In this document: piece after piece, positions 41,529 to 52,848 of the stretch
Position numbering within the stretch: position 1 is the stretch's first letter
How the letters are laid out: every line of letters begins with the position of its first letter
From: Dendrolimus kikuchii
Lineage: Eukaryota; Arthropoda; Insecta; Lepidoptera; Lasiocampidae
DNA: 64,000 nucleotides
Reading direction: 5' to 3'
Assembly: GCA_019925095.2 (NCBI GenBank)
Contig: CM034409.1
Coordinates: 7,319,001 to 7,383,000, forward strand
Program-made: the position numbers and the translations under genes
Notes under the pieces: generated by a model
The model's input: only the letters and a program-made list of their open reading frames with translations
What the model was told of the DNA's origin: nothing
Database searches by the model: none

Positions 41529-41856
41529 CATACATACATAACTTCATGCCAGTTCCCTAGCGGGGTAGGCACGAACAACAGAGCGCCATTTAGGCTTATT
41601 CTTACACTCCTCACTTGCTTCTTTGACATTCATAACTCTTATCATGCACGCCCGTCTGTTCTTAAGGTTCCTGACATCACCTTCTGCTAGTACACGATCA
41701 ATTTGATCATGGAAGGTGTGTCGTGGCCTTTCACGACTTCTGCATCCATCCACTTTTGCATTGTATATCTGTTTAGTCATTCTTTCATCATGCATTCTTT
41801 CCACATGCCCAAACCACCGGAGCATTCCTTTCCTTACCTTCACCCCGACACTCTCT
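41529..41856 (-). pseudogene. RTE-a LINE C-terminal tail, best-preserved copy
   Basis: A 99-codon minus-strand frame reads KVRKGMLRWFGHVERMHDER, MTKQIYNAKVDGCRSRERPR, HTFHDQIDRVLAEGDVRN, KEASEECKNKPKWRSVVRAY and PARELA. It is followed on the minus strand by the (TATG)n tail at 41525-41535. The frame is intact to its natural stop but lacks everything upstream, so it cannot be autonomous. Confidence 0.85.
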
Positions 41857-42204
41857 CTCTCGAGGTTTATAGACTCGTTAAAAATTTTATAAGTTAAGAA
41901 AATTAATTGAATCTATAAACAACTATTATGAATAAGAGGATTAGAAGAATAATGTAGCAAACCTTATTCTAAACGAACACAAAGAAAAGTTAACCTTAAT
42001 AAAGCCTTATTAATTAGAATTTGTTATAATGTATTCTGTTTGTAATCCTTTAAAATTTAAATATGGCCTAGAAAAGTTTTAATGAATTTAATACTTAATG
42101 CTATCAGAACTATAATTTTCAACCTTTTGCTGTAACCCAAATCGGTTTTATTAGTATCGCGTTCTCATCTCTCTCTTATTGAGGAAGACAGTATATTATT
42201 CTTT
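41857..42204. other. No gene recognised
   Basis: AT-rich; nothing recognised. Confidence 0.3.
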
Positions 42205-42540
42205 TTGAAGTGAAACTTCCTTAGAATCATTGTGACTTGAAGCACTATGAAACGAAAAAGCCACACTAAAAAGCGATTAACACATAAGTCTATAGGACTA
42301 AGCCTGCCAGAGAATGAGATATAATACATTATATTTAAAAATTTAAACATTATGTTCATACACATAGAGTTGGAAATGTTTTGAAGTTTATCGTTAATAC
42401 TTCGAATTGTGTGTTTTAAAGCGTAAATATATTATAACTTTATAATATATGAAATGTGACGTCACGAAATTTAGCATCCCTCCCACCCCTTGTCATGATT
42501 TATTTCACTTCTACTGCGTGTGAACTGCATACACACAATT
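42205..42540 (+). mobile_element. MITE-A copy, uninterrupted
   Basis: It runs from TTTTTGAAGTGAAACTTCCT to TTTCACTTCTACTGCGTGTG. It is used here as the reference for MITE-A because it lacks the LINE insert of 37562. It contains GAAATGTGACGTCACGAAAT and CCTCCCACCCCTTGTCA. Confidence 0.65.
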
Positions 42541-42619
42541 ATTTATAGATTTCTTTTTAATTTTAATCTGTTGTCTCTTTCTTATACTTTGCAAAGTCTT
42601 ATTTTATTATATTTACGTA

Positions 42620-44238
42620 CTAGCGGCCTGTCCCGGCTTCGCACGGATGGTTTCTGGCCATTTTTTACACCTTGGGTTACATTAATGAAGTTTTAGTAGC
42701 GATCCCTCCTAATATTTTTCTAATAATTACTATAGCCTACGTTACTCAAGGATAATGCAGCATTCTAATGGTGAAAACGGAGGCCATCATGTTCCATAGG
42801 AAATTTCGCAATCCCCCCGCGGACTTGACCGTTTCGGTCCAAGGGGTGGCCATTAGAGTAGGGCCCCAGATGAAATATCTGGGGCTAGTTCTCGATGGAA
42901 AATGGCTGTTCAAAGTGCACTTTGAACATACAAAACTACAAATCTTCCCCGTCTGGTCCACTGCACTTCACCGCCACAACAGAACCCTGCTGCACCGGGC
43001 GCAGCAGGTTCTGGCCGTGAGGACCATACGGGGGTATCGCACAGTGTCGCGGACGGCGGCCACCCTCCTGGCAGGCGATCCGCCCTGGCATCTCCAGGCG
43101 AACGTCCTGACAGAGGTGCGTCGCACCCGGCAGGATGCCCTAGCTAGAGGCCTGACCTTCTGTCAGGTCGAAATCGAGGCGACAGGAAGCGGGAAACCGC
43201 CTCCATGATCGCCGTCTGGTCTCAAGAGCTCGATAACCCTGCGGCCTATGGCGGTTACACGGTGGATGCAATCAGGCCACAGCTGACGGAATGGGTCAAC
43301 CGCACCAGCGGCACCCTGACCTTCAGGACGACGCAGATACTTACCGGACACGGATGTTTCGATAAGTATCTGTATTGCATTGTGGGCTGCTTGCCTTCCC
43401 CGGACTGCCGCCAGTGCGGCGCGCCCGACACGGCGTTACACACGCTAGTCGAGTGCGCCGCATGGGCGCCGCAGCGTTTCGAACTTGAGACGCACATAGG
43501 TCCGGTCGATTCGCTCTGCGACTTGGTCAAGGCCATGCTGCAGAGCGGTGACAATTGAGGAGCTGCGGTTACTTTTTGTGAGACAGTAATGTCACTCAAG
43601 GAGGCCGCAGAACGCGATAGGGAGAGAAGTCTTGCAGCGCGTGTTAATGCGTCTTCTCGAGGTCGCCGGCCTTCAGCTGGCACCCGGAGAGGCAGGTACG
43701 CGCATTACTTCCCTCCCTGAGTTAGGTTCCGTTTACCGCGGGGGGCCTTTAGCTTGCTAGGAGAGCAAAGGACCTTCTACCCCCGCACAACGAAGTGGGG
43801 TGTGTTCTCCCAGGACACAGTCCAGGCACTTTATTGCGCTGGATCAGCTGGGCGTAACTATGTTCTAAATCTCAGCCTTTCCAACACAAACAAAAGCGCA
43901 GGGTCGACAGGGAGGAGGGGGTTTTTAGTGGGTATTGGGGTTGCTCGCTCGTGCAGCAACGCTCGGAGTCTTCCACACTATTCTGTGACGTCGATCGCGG
44001 ACGGAACACTGCCAAGAGCATACTATTGCTGCAGTGTTATCGCCCCCGACCGACGCGTGTCGTTCCCCTAGCAACGGCCCAGTTTGTGCGTAAATCGGTT
44101 AAGCATTTTCCCTCGCCTCAAAAAAGAAAGCATTCTAATGGTGAAAGAATTGTGGATAATTGGTCTAGTAGTTTTTGAGTTTATTCGTTACAAACATACA
44201 AAACTACAAATCTTCCCTCTTTATAATATTAGTATAGA
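42620..44238 (-). mobile_element. Helitron split by an R1-like LINE
   Basis: CTAGCGGCCTGTCCCGGCTT follows an A (42619), and the other end AATATTAGTATAGA precedes a T (44239). The halves (42620-42776 and 44147-44238) make a 249-bp Helitron once the insert and one copy of the 17-bp duplication are removed. The same family forms the 5' portion of the chimera at 60872. Confidence 0.8.
42777..44129 (+). pseudogene. R1-clade LINE, 5'-truncated (1.35 kb)
   Basis: It is GC-rich against AT-rich flanks and framed by GCATTCTAATGGTGAAA on both sides (42760-42776, 44130-44146). ORF: VKTEAIMFHRKFRNPPADL and MKYLGLVLDGKWLFKVHFE (end of the RT domain), then a gap and PVWSTALHRHNRTLLHRAQQ and VRTIRGYRTVSRTAATLLAG. 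A frameshift near 43200 follows, then GYTVDAIRPQLTEWV, a CCHC knuckle (CRQCGAPDTALHTLVEC) and, past an in-frame TGA at 43556, FCETVMSLKEAAERDRERS to a stop at 43720. A 3' UTR and A-rich tail follow. Confidence 0.9.
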
Positions 44239-44463
44239 TTTGATATTAAAGACTATATTTACAACATTTCTACTTACTTACATTAAATATGATACCTTCA
44301 TTTATAAAATATGAAACATACATTTTGATAAATTATCTCTCTTTACTACACACTAACATAGATTTATTATTTTGACTTTGATGTTATTATTATTATGTTT
44401 TTTTTTTAATATAGTGACTTTTATATTTAACATTTGTCACGATTTTTTTTAATGACATGATAA

Positions 44464-44783
44464 TCTATATACATATAGAGCCCGAATTTCTGTACAATGA
44501 AAAAAAATTGCTAAAAACCGAGTCAGGGGGATGTAAGAAGTGAAATAGACCTATTTAGATTTTTTCAATGTTTTTTTCACTGTTTGTTTGTGTGGCTGTT
44601 TGTCTGTCTGTTTGTACCGGCTAATCTCCGAAACAACTGGACTGATTTAAATGAAATTTTCTATGGTGGTAGTTTATATCCCTGGTCAACATATAGAATA
44701 CTTTTGATTCCGAAAAATTAAAGAGTTCCCGTGGGATAGTTAAAAAACCGCACCACGCGGATGAAGTTGCGGGCATCAGCTAG
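44464..44783 (+). mobile_element. Helitron (320 bp), A|TC...CTAG|T
   Basis: TC at 44464 follows an A, and CTAG at 44780-44783 precedes a T. The interior has TGTCTGTCTGTTTGTACCGG, GAAACAACTGGACTGATTTA and GATGAAGTTGCGGGCATCAG. No target duplication, as expected. Non-coding. Confidence 0.75.
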
Positions 44784-45724
44784 TTATGACTTAAGAATGA
44801 TATAGATAAATAGACATTTGGATAGTTTTTTTCTGGTGTGGTCTTGTATTATTTAATTCCTTTTTTTTAAATCTAATTCTCCAATATTGTATCAAATATA
44901 TTATTATTTTCTTATAGTTGTATGAGCCAAATGCGTAACATGAATTTTTTTTTTTGTGGAAACTTAGTTGATATGTGTTTTATATTGTAAGAATTATAAT
45001 TATTGTATGTTTCCCAAATAAATTAAATAAATAAATCTTTTGTACTGATGCTCTTATTAAGTACTATTCTGTAACTATCTCTAAAGTTAAAGCCAACTAA
45101 TGAGTATAATTTTATTATATGTAAAATATTATACTAGCAGAACTATATACAAATATTATACATGCATCATTATTGGTGGAAGTTGCATCTTGAAATGACA
45201 AATTATGCGAGAGAGTCGAAAGAGAGAGTGGTAAGTCGTCAATGAGAATTATATATTAACAATTTTTGCCTCCAAGACCGCTGCTATATCTCGCGTACCG
45301 TCCGACGCCTAGCTGCTAATTGTGCGAGCTATGAGCGTCGGCGGTATGCGGGGTGCGGAGAGTAGGTGTGCTCCGCCGGGCGGGTCAGGGGGGGGTGCTC
45401 TCTGTCCGCAACAATCATTATTCCTGACTTTTGTTCTGCTCATTAAACATTTATGCGCAACTTTTATGTAAAAGAAAAGTCTCGAAACTGTAAAACATTA
45501 ACAATAATACTATAATCAATAGAACCCAGACCCAGTTTCATATTAAATTGCTGGGCGCTGAAAAATATTTAATTTTCACGCTTGAAAGGTTGTTAAAGAA
45601 ATCGTAAAGCGAGCACACATTTTATCGGTCTACTTGGGTAATATATTGCCCTAAAAACAAATGCTTTATAGTGTCTGAGACATTAGTGACATAGGCTTGT
45701 TATTTTTAGGGTTTTGATAGCTAT
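44784..45724. other. Unrecognised; GC-rich hairpin at 45290-45353
   Basis: Mostly AT-rich. At 45290-45313 CTCGCGTACCGTCCGACGCC and TAGC pair imperfectly with 45328-45353 (GCTATGAGCGTCGGCGGTAT and GCGGG). A G-run-rich stretch follows (45354-45410). No coding frame or known element. Confidence 0.35.
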
Positions 45725-45932
45725 TCTACTAATATTATAAACGCGAAAGTTTGTAAGAATGTATGGATGAATGTTTGTTACTCTTTCACACAAAAACTAC
45801 TGAATGGATTTTGATGAAAGTATAATAATATAGCTTACAAATCAGAATAACACATAGGATATAATTTATAAAGCTATAGTGTAAATTATCCAAAATATAA
45901 CGATTTTCCATCAAACCGCGGGGCGCAACTAG
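45725..45932 (+). mobile_element. Helitron (208 bp)
   Basis: It starts TCTACTAATATTATAAACGC and has AAACTACTGAATGGATTTTG and CCGCGGGGCGCAACTAG before a T. This is the classic short lepidopteran Helitron layout. Confidence 0.7.
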
Positions 45933-46034
45933 TGTGTTATAATTTACTTATTTGGACTACACAACAGATAACAATCAATAATTTATATATATAATATAGT
46001 TTGTAAATTATTACGTCTAGATTGAAATCCAATA

Positions 46035-46273
46035 TCTTATACTAATATATAAAGCTGAAGAGTTTGTTTGTTTGTTTGAACGCGCTAATCTCAGGAACTA
46101 CTGGTCTGATTTGAAAAATTCTTTCAGTGTTAGATAGGCCATTTATCGAGGGAGGCTATAGGTTGTATATCATCACGCTAAGACCAATACGAGCGGAGCA
46201 TCAATGAAGAATGTTTCAAAATCGGGCGTTTTTTTAACTATTCCACGCGCACGAAGTCGCGGACAGAAGCTAG
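46035..46273 (+). mobile_element. Helitron (239 bp), A|TC...CTAG|T
   Basis: TC (46035) follows an A, and CTAG (46270-46273) precedes a T. It contains AAAGCTGAAGAGTTTGTTTG, AATCTCAGGAACTACTGGTC, CATCACGCTAAGACCAATAC and CACGAAGTCGCGGACAGAAG. It is the simple form of the units making up 38371 and 39834. Confidence 0.8.
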
Positions 46274-46414
46274 TAATAAATATAATGTGCTAAGTCTATT
46301 GGTTCATGCTCATATAAGAGGTATGTATAGTAGAAAAGTTCATTATTCTTGGAATTTGGCCACAGAAGACGGAAATAATGATAATGACGTGATAAAGTTA
46401 TGTTACTAGGACTT

Positions 46415-46750
46415 AAGGCCGGCTCAATTGGTGTGATACCACGCTCTCACAGAATATCGATGTGAAACGTTAAGCCTTGAGCTAATAGCGATTAGTGCTA
46501 TGAGTAAGTGTTGCAATGCCTGACTTCCCTTTCCCAGCAGTGGTTCGCGCCATGGTCGGGAGCTAAACCAGATGGGACGCCGTCTCCTCCTTTTGCGAAC
46601 GAGTTATGCTTGCAAAGGAGGAGGCGGAACGGGAGCGTGAGCGGACATCCATGCTACGATCCCCTCAAAGGAGGACCCGTCGGCGCCGGAGCGCCAGCAT
46701 GGCCCTTCGGCCACCGTGAGCGGGCGGTGCAGGGCCCCTAGGGAAAAGGT
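46415..46750 (+). pseudogene. R4 repeat followed by R1-like LINE C-terminus
   Basis: R4 (46415-46515) carries TTGGTGTGATACCACGCTCT. The next GC-rich part encodes DAVSSFCERVMLAKEEAERE, RERTSMLRSPQRRTRRRRSA and SMALRPP followed by TGA. FCE-x-VM-xx-KE-x-AER-x-RER is shared with the R1-clade C-terminus at 43590, so this is a tail of a related element. The 77-codon frame starting at 46508 is in a different frame and is a shadow. Confidence 0.6.
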
Positions 46751-47182
46751 AAAGGTAAGATGGAAAAAACGCTTTATGTCTAATAATTAATAACCTCAGG
46801 GCGATTTTTCCTTACTTGACAATCTCTGCCAGTTCAGTCTTGTAAACTTAGACAGTGTAAAAGTACTTTGTATCAAAAAGAGAGAAATAAATCATTAAAG
46901 ACGCCTGATAAAGTCAAACTCAACAAGATAATTAAAGATATTATCAAAACAACAAATCCCTTCCTATTGCCTTGAAACTGGAAGTCCACATCCTTTAAGT
47001 TTACAGTTTAATAACCGTCCTTAGTAGAAATTGTAAACGATAATTTGCGCGCAATGTTTAGCTTAACGAAGATGAGCTCCAAATTATTTCAAATAGCTAA
47101 TACGATATCCTTGTTGTTTAATTGTAACATCTTATTTATTATTACAGTAATATATCTTTTATAACACTACTAAGCTATGTTA
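46751..47182. other. No gene recognised
   Basis: AT-rich; nothing recognised. Confidence 0.3.
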
Positions 47183-47275
47183 GTTTAGTTGTTAAAGCAC
47201 TGCTTCCCAAACGACGAGTGACCGAACATTGGCCAGAAATCATACACCATGTAGGCAATTTTGTAATATAATTTA
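47183..47275 (+). mobile_element. Decayed S2 SINE head
   Basis: TTGTTAAAGCACTGCTTCCC, AAACGACGAGTGACCGAACA, TTGGCCAGAAATCATACACC and ATGTAGGCAATTTTGT follow the S2 order (A-box region, B-box region, CACCACTTAGGCAGTTTTC) with many changes. Both promoter boxes are destroyed. Confidence 0.45.
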
Positions 47276-47350
47276 ATTTAGTTAAATTTGTTTTATGAAA
47301 AACTGGATACCTACGAAAGTATTAAAGTTAATACGGTATAATTCTCCATA

Positions 47351-47702
47351 CTAGTGGTCGCCCAGCGGTCGAAATTCGACCATAATTAATTTAAATTCAA
47401 GTTTGAACATTATTAAGGTTCTGTTGTCAAAGACTATACTTCTATAATAACAGATTTCGCCAAGGCTACACTGTTAAATTGACTTTAACAAAAGAAAAAA
47501 TATTTAATATTATACATAATAATGTATAATATTAAATGTCTTTTTTTGATTGAATGTATTTTTCATGCAAAATTTTAAAAAAATATTAGCATTCGTCGCT
47601 TCTTTCCTATATAAACCTATATAAGTGCGAAATTTCATACTTCTCCGTCCGTCCGCAATTTTCGTAAAAAAGGGTACAAAGTTTTTACTTCATGTATTAA
47701 TA
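47351..47702 (-). mobile_element. Helitron of the CTAGTGGTCGCCC family
   Basis: CTAGTGGTCGCCCAGCGGTC starts at 47351. The interior is as at 29920 (GATTTCGCCAAGGCTACACT, CGCAATTTTCGTAAAAAAGG), ending near CTTCATGTATTAATA. A short palindromic stretch (ATATTATACATAATAATGTATAATATT-type) lies at about 47506-47533. Confidence 0.65.
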
Positions 47703-48866
47703 TAACGATTCCGCCCCTTGACATGTATATATACAGCTAAAATAGAAATAAATTTATAATTATTTATTTAATGAATAATTTTTCTGATAAAATGTCAACC
47801 AATGAGTTATAAAATAGTGAATTCAAATACAAACAATAATGCATGCTCAAAAGTTTTAGGGTTTATGGACCAAACTGACCTCAGATTCGGATGTAGCGTA
47901 TCGAAACACATAAGAATATATGGGTCTGGTCAATAGTACTTACAAACCAACTTTAAAATTTTTGATGGACCGGGATGATTATAGTGACGCGGGTTTAATG
48001 CCCTAGTATTTATCTTTTAAATAATTGTTGTGCCGTGTCTATTATTTCTAATAAATACTCAATTTTCTGAAATAATTGAATTATTTTATTTTATTTTATT
48101 TGGGGGGCTAACAGCTATCATTATTAATAACTAAAAATAAAATAGATTTAGAGAAGCTATTAATAAGCCTCCACAGATAACTATATTGTATATCTTTCAA
48201 GACCACGGGTCATAAAAATGGCCCAGATATTTGGAGGGCTTGCGTGGGGCCATGGGTAGGCCAACACGTAGAGGCCCCTTGACAAATTAAATGTAAATGT
48301 GGCGTGACACTGACCGGTGATTATGGCTGTCTACACCATATAATAATGCACCCAAGGACAAGCCCCGGCCAGTGTAGTATTGTGGGAAATGAGAACAAAA
48401 ATTACCGGGCTATTGGGGTAAACTGCTAACGGTACTAGGGGTCTGGGAATATGGGGACTATGGCGTCTGCCCGTCGCAAAGTTCAGAGAACATGGAAGAA
48501 TGGGCAGACGGTGACTCGCCACTCCCTGAATGGGTCCCAAAAAAATGCCATAGAAGAAACGGGCAACATATGTGTAAGTGGCTGAGGGGTATAGAAAGGT
48601 GGGCTGCAGGTTTACCGAAGCTACTTCTGACGTGATGCCAAAATAAAGGAATCATTATTATTATTTCACTCCTCGTAAAATTCTCGGAAATCTGTTCTTC
48701 AGGAGTATGCTCCAATATATGTTTCTAACATAGAGATATACATAGAGGTAATTCGCGCAATGCACAATATTATAACAATTACTACATATTGACAGAGATA
48801 GTTATGTGAGATGGCTGTCAGAGGAAGTTTTAAAAAACCAAATATAGTAGTTACACTATTTTTTAT
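47703..48866. other. Unrecognised; GC-richer block 48165-48665
   Basis: The block has an AAATAAAGGAATC end and minus-strand open pieces (RRHSPHIPRPLVPLAVYPNS) that look repeat-derived. I could not place it in a family or find a second copy in this window. The flanks are AT-rich. Confidence 0.3.
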
Positions 48867-49180
48867 TTATTTTTTTATCGCAGGAGTTCAGCTGACAGGC
48901 AGACGGCGCACTGGATGGAAAAGCGGTTACCATCGCCTATGAACATTTGCAACATCAAAGGTACTACAAATGCGCTGCTGCCCTCTTAAGTGAGTCTGGA
49001 ACCTGGTCACTAATGCCGGAACACAACTCAAAGTTGTTATGGCGGCATGCTCTAGACCAGGGGTGGTAGCCATCCAGTCGGGAAAATGCCCTACCACCTG
49101 GCTGTGGGTTGTTTAGTCGCCTCTTACGACAGGCCGCCCGACCGCAGGAAATTGTATTCTTTCTCCGCTCCTGCACGGTT
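48867..49180 (-). mobile_element. S1 SINE-like element
   Basis: A full-length minus-strand copy from the poly(T) near 48865 to CCGCTCCTGCACGGTTA. All hallmark blocks are present. Confidence 0.85.
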
Positions 49181-49524
49181 AATTATAGTATATACTATAC
49201 TTAACTCAGTACTATACTATACTACTATATTTAACTCAGTTATTACAATAATTACTTATAATTATTGATCACGATGATCAGTTATGACCGTGTGCTATCG
49301 TGATTAGAGCCAGTCTGTACTGTCCATCGGTCGGCAGGGTGGCTCTGAGGCTTCTCAGGAAAGTATCCACTCAGCACTTTCCCACGCGCATGCATGAGGC
49401 GACCCACAGGTGGCAAGAATGAGGTATTTTCTTTGAAATTTGTAAAGTTGTTGTGTGAGAAGTAACAGGGTTGTCGCGTATGTGTGGAAAACCACAAGGT
49501 TACCACATAACAATATTGTATACA
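49181..49524. other. No gene recognised
   Basis: It begins with short tandem ACTATACTAT-type runs (49190-49235). It may include the decayed front half of an S2 SINE, but that is not provable. Confidence 0.25.
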
Positions 49525-49645
49525 CCGAGATAACTGACGTGTTAAACTCACCAAGTCGCCTTAGAGACGCATCAAGAGTATAGTGCTCCTTTTATTTAAA
49601 AATATTGGGTTGCCCGAGCCCATCTGTTGAACTTTTATGGTCTGC
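49525..49645 (+). mobile_element. S2 SINE 3' half, decayed
   Basis: CACCGAGATAACTGACGTGT, TAAACTCACCAAGTCGCCTT and TTGCCCGAGCCCATCTGTTG parallel the 3' half of S2. It passes into a long (TA)n run. Confidence 0.5.
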
Positions 49646-49648
49646 TGT

Positions 49649-49652
<4 letters not shown>

Positions 49653-49740
<88 letters not shown>
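49653..49740. repeat. (TA)n followed by (GT)n microsatellite
   Basis: About 24 TA dinucleotides, then GTATGT and about 18 GT dinucleotides. It sits at the S2 tail and generates spurious IYIYIY/VCVCVC frames. Confidence 0.95.
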
Positions 49741-49741
<1 letters not shown>

Positions 49742-50207
49742 TATTATAGTCTATATAAATTATGTTTATTATTCGAAATATGTACAGTAATCATATATAT
49801 TGTTCCTAAGTATATAAATAATATAAGTAGTATATAAATAATAAAAATAAGTTTGTATTCGTAAACTCACTACACTCACTAGAAGAAAAATGTTCCCAAG
49901 TCCCCAGAATACAGAATTCTCGTTCCGTAGACAATTCAAGTTCATGTTTATCAAGTCGCTACATTAACAATTTTGGAACTACCTCCAATTTTTTGTTGTA
50001 ATTTTTATTTGTAATGTAGAACATTTAATTTGTTATAAAATTTAGTCATTACGTCACTGGAAGCAACTAACACCTAGGATACAGGCTCGGCCTAGTCTAG
50101 GTGTTAGTATCTAGTCTTAATTTTAAGGAAAAATTTGTTATATTTTTGGTGACAATAAAAATTCTTTATTCTTATTCTTATTATTATGATAATTATATGT
50201 TGCTCTA
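49741..50207. other. No gene recognised
   Basis: AT-rich. A repeated CTAGGTGTTAGTATCTAG/ACACCTAGG pair near 50070-50115 forms a loose inverted repeat. Confidence 0.3.
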
Positions 50208-50335
50208 AGGTATATAGATAGATAACACTTTAATGTACACCATTAGAGAAAACTTACGAACTAGTATTATTCTAATTGTACAAAGAGCGGTCCTATCGCT
50301 ATAAAGAGATCTCTACCAGACAACCCGTGGCATGA
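50208..50335 (-). mobile_element. LINE 3' UTR fragment, minus strand
   Basis: On the minus strand it reads GGGTTGTCTGGTAGAGATCT, CTTTATAGCGATAGGACCGC and TCTTTGTACAATTAG, then the TTAAAGTGTTATCTATC end. It matches the LINE tail at 16795-16906. Confidence 0.6.
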
Positions 50336-50658
50336 ATATTATTGATTAAGATAAAATGTTTAAAATAACATATTTCTATACAATACCATATGGAGCACCG
50401 TTTTGTGGAGTATTATGTATAAGTAGAGTAAGACCAGACTTTCATGAAGAAATTTTACTAAGTTAGAGTAAGGTTCTTAAAATACCTATTCCTAATTGGA
50501 AACACTGTTTAGTTTGATACCTTTCTACAAGCAAAACAACTCTAATTAACTAAAATGCTAATAAATACAGCTAATTTTATTTTGTTTGTTTTTGCTAAGT
50601 CTGAAGGTAGACAAAACTCATTAAGATTTCGAAAGTCGTGATTAGAAATTTCGTCTTA
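50336..50658. other. No gene recognised
   Basis: AT-rich; nothing recognised. Confidence 0.3.
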
Positions 50659-51212
50659 GAGCTCCTACATACTAAGTCGCAAGCCACGCGGCAGTAGTAG
50701 CGCGATTATCACGCGACAGTCGCGCTGCTCAGAAGCGGCAGACTTCCATACTAAAAAGAACAGCGTGACACGTGATAGTCATAGCTGACAGCAGAGCGGC
50801 ATCCGCGTGTGAACAATCGATTTCGAGCAAGTTTTATAAGCGCACGTACGTACATACAATTATTGCACAAGGAGCGAATTCGACACAGAACAAACTATCA
50901 TTGAAGTTCAATTGCGTCTTGCTTTGTAGGATTCGAGGACCGATGATTATAGTAAAAGGATCACTATTCACACGCTGGTGTCGAAAAAAAGGACCAATCT
51001 ATATTGTCTTTTTTCATTATGAACCCAACGTTGATGGCGGTGATGGAAAACCAAAAACAGAAGCAACAATGATGGTTCCTCAGTGGAATCCAATATTGGA
51101 TGAAGTGCGCCATCCTAATCTAAAAAAGTCGCGCGGCTGTAATTGTAATAAGAAGGCATGTGCTGTTATCGCGCTGCAGCCGTACCGCTTGCGACCTAAT
51201 GTGAAGGCGCTC
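50659..51212 (+). mobile_element. PIF/Harbinger-like element (554 bp) with TTA flanks
   Basis: The left end GAGCTCCTACATACTAAGTC and the right end, whose complement reads GAGCGCCTTCACATTAGGTC, pair over about 40 bp, and TTA lies on both sides (50656-50658 and 51213-51215). A 3-bp TTA/TAA duplication is the PIF/Harbinger signature. The interior has a 153-codon frame (50772-51233) that runs through the right end into flanking DNA. It includes VPQWNPILDEVRHPNLKKSR and GCNCNKKAC, a CxCx4C pattern like half a CXC (tesmin-type) motif. No DDE nuclease is visible. Confidence 0.6.
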
Positions 51213-51345
51213 TTAGGAACTACAATTAGATAAAGTCTATAGTGTATAAATATATAATAAATAAAACTAAATTAAAATGTAATAGTCGACTGGAAAGTCC
51301 TACATTATTTAAATTTGCTTATTATTCCATTTGGAATTATAATAT

Positions 51346-51912
<567 letters not shown>

Positions 51913-51967
51913 ATTCATTTAAAAAATTAGCTATTTAAAAGTTTAATTATTACATAATAATAATAAC

Positions 51968-52172
51968 ATTAACTGGATGGCTACCACCCCTGGTCTAGAG
52001 TATGCCGCTATAACAACCTTGAGTTGTGTTCCGGCATTAGTGACCAGGTTCCAGTCTCCCTTAAGAGAGCAGCAGCGCATATTTAGCCTTTGGTGTTGCA
52101 AATGTCCATAGGCGATAGTAATCGCTATCCAACAAGTTGGCCGTCTGCCTGTGCCTGTGGCAATTGTAAAAA
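51968..52172 (+). mobile_element. S1 copy, 5'-truncated
   Basis: It starts at ACTGGATGGCTACCACCCCT and runs to the CCATAGGCGATAGTAATCGC tail. The head is missing and the poly(A) is decayed. Confidence 0.75.
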
Positions 52173-52309
52173 TATGCATATTAGGTCACGAAAACTGCCT
52201 ACGTGCATGAGTCCCGAAAGGGATTTAAAACTACGTCTCTTTTGAAACTCGAGTCTCTGACTTGAGACCAGATTTTAGATGCTTCATTTCTGCGTGTCAA
52301 TTTAGATGA

Positions 52310-52450
52310 ATCAATCAAAGTAATCCATATAAACATAAATTTGGATCATTCAGTGGCATTGAATATCGTCCGTATTCTTTCAGTGCTGGGCCTTTTAACC
52401 AGATAGATTCAATTCGGTTGACCCAGCTAATATCAGCATTACCATAGCTT
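52310..52450 (+). repeat. Dispersed repeat shared with 2066-2215
   Basis: TAATCCATATAAACATAAAT, CATTGAATATCGTCCGTATT and GATTCAATTCGGTTGACCC follow the order seen at 2066-2215. Class unknown. An AACCGGTG site lies just after it (52474). Confidence 0.5.
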
Positions 52451-52504
52451 GGAAACTAGTTAAAAAAGTCAAACCGGTGATAGGCTAGAATAGAATAGAA
52501 GGTA

Positions 52505-52848
52505 TATATTAATACGTGAAGCAAAAACTTCGTACCCCTTTTTACGAAAATTGCGCGGACGGAGGGGTATGAAATTTCGCACACTTGTAGTTTATATAGA
52601 GAAGAAGCGACGAATGCTAATATTTTTTTAAATATTTAATTAAAAAAACATTACACACACTACCATGTATTTGACACACACGCATATATACTCTTCTGTT
52701 TATTGTTAAAGTCAAATTAACAGTGTAGCCTTGGCGAAATCTGTGATTATAGAAGTATATATAGTCTGTAACAAGAGAACCTTAATAATGTTCAAACTTA
52801 CAATTTAAATTAATTATGGTCGAATTTCCACCACTAGGCGACCACTAG
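52505..52848 (+). mobile_element. Helitron of the CTAGTGGTCGCCC family
   Basis: It starts TTAATACGTGAAGCAAAAAC and ends GGCGACCACTAG before a T (CTAG 52845-52848). It contains TTTTACGAAAATTGCGCGGA and GTGTAGCCTTGGCGAAATCT. One of five related copies. Confidence 0.7.

Noticed and set aside
43255..43683. 142-codon minus-strand frame
   Set aside because: Antisense shadow of the R1-clade ORF, kept open by high GC.
49605..49837. Two overlapping frames rich in YI and VC
   Set aside because: Pure translation of (TA)n and (GT)n repeats.
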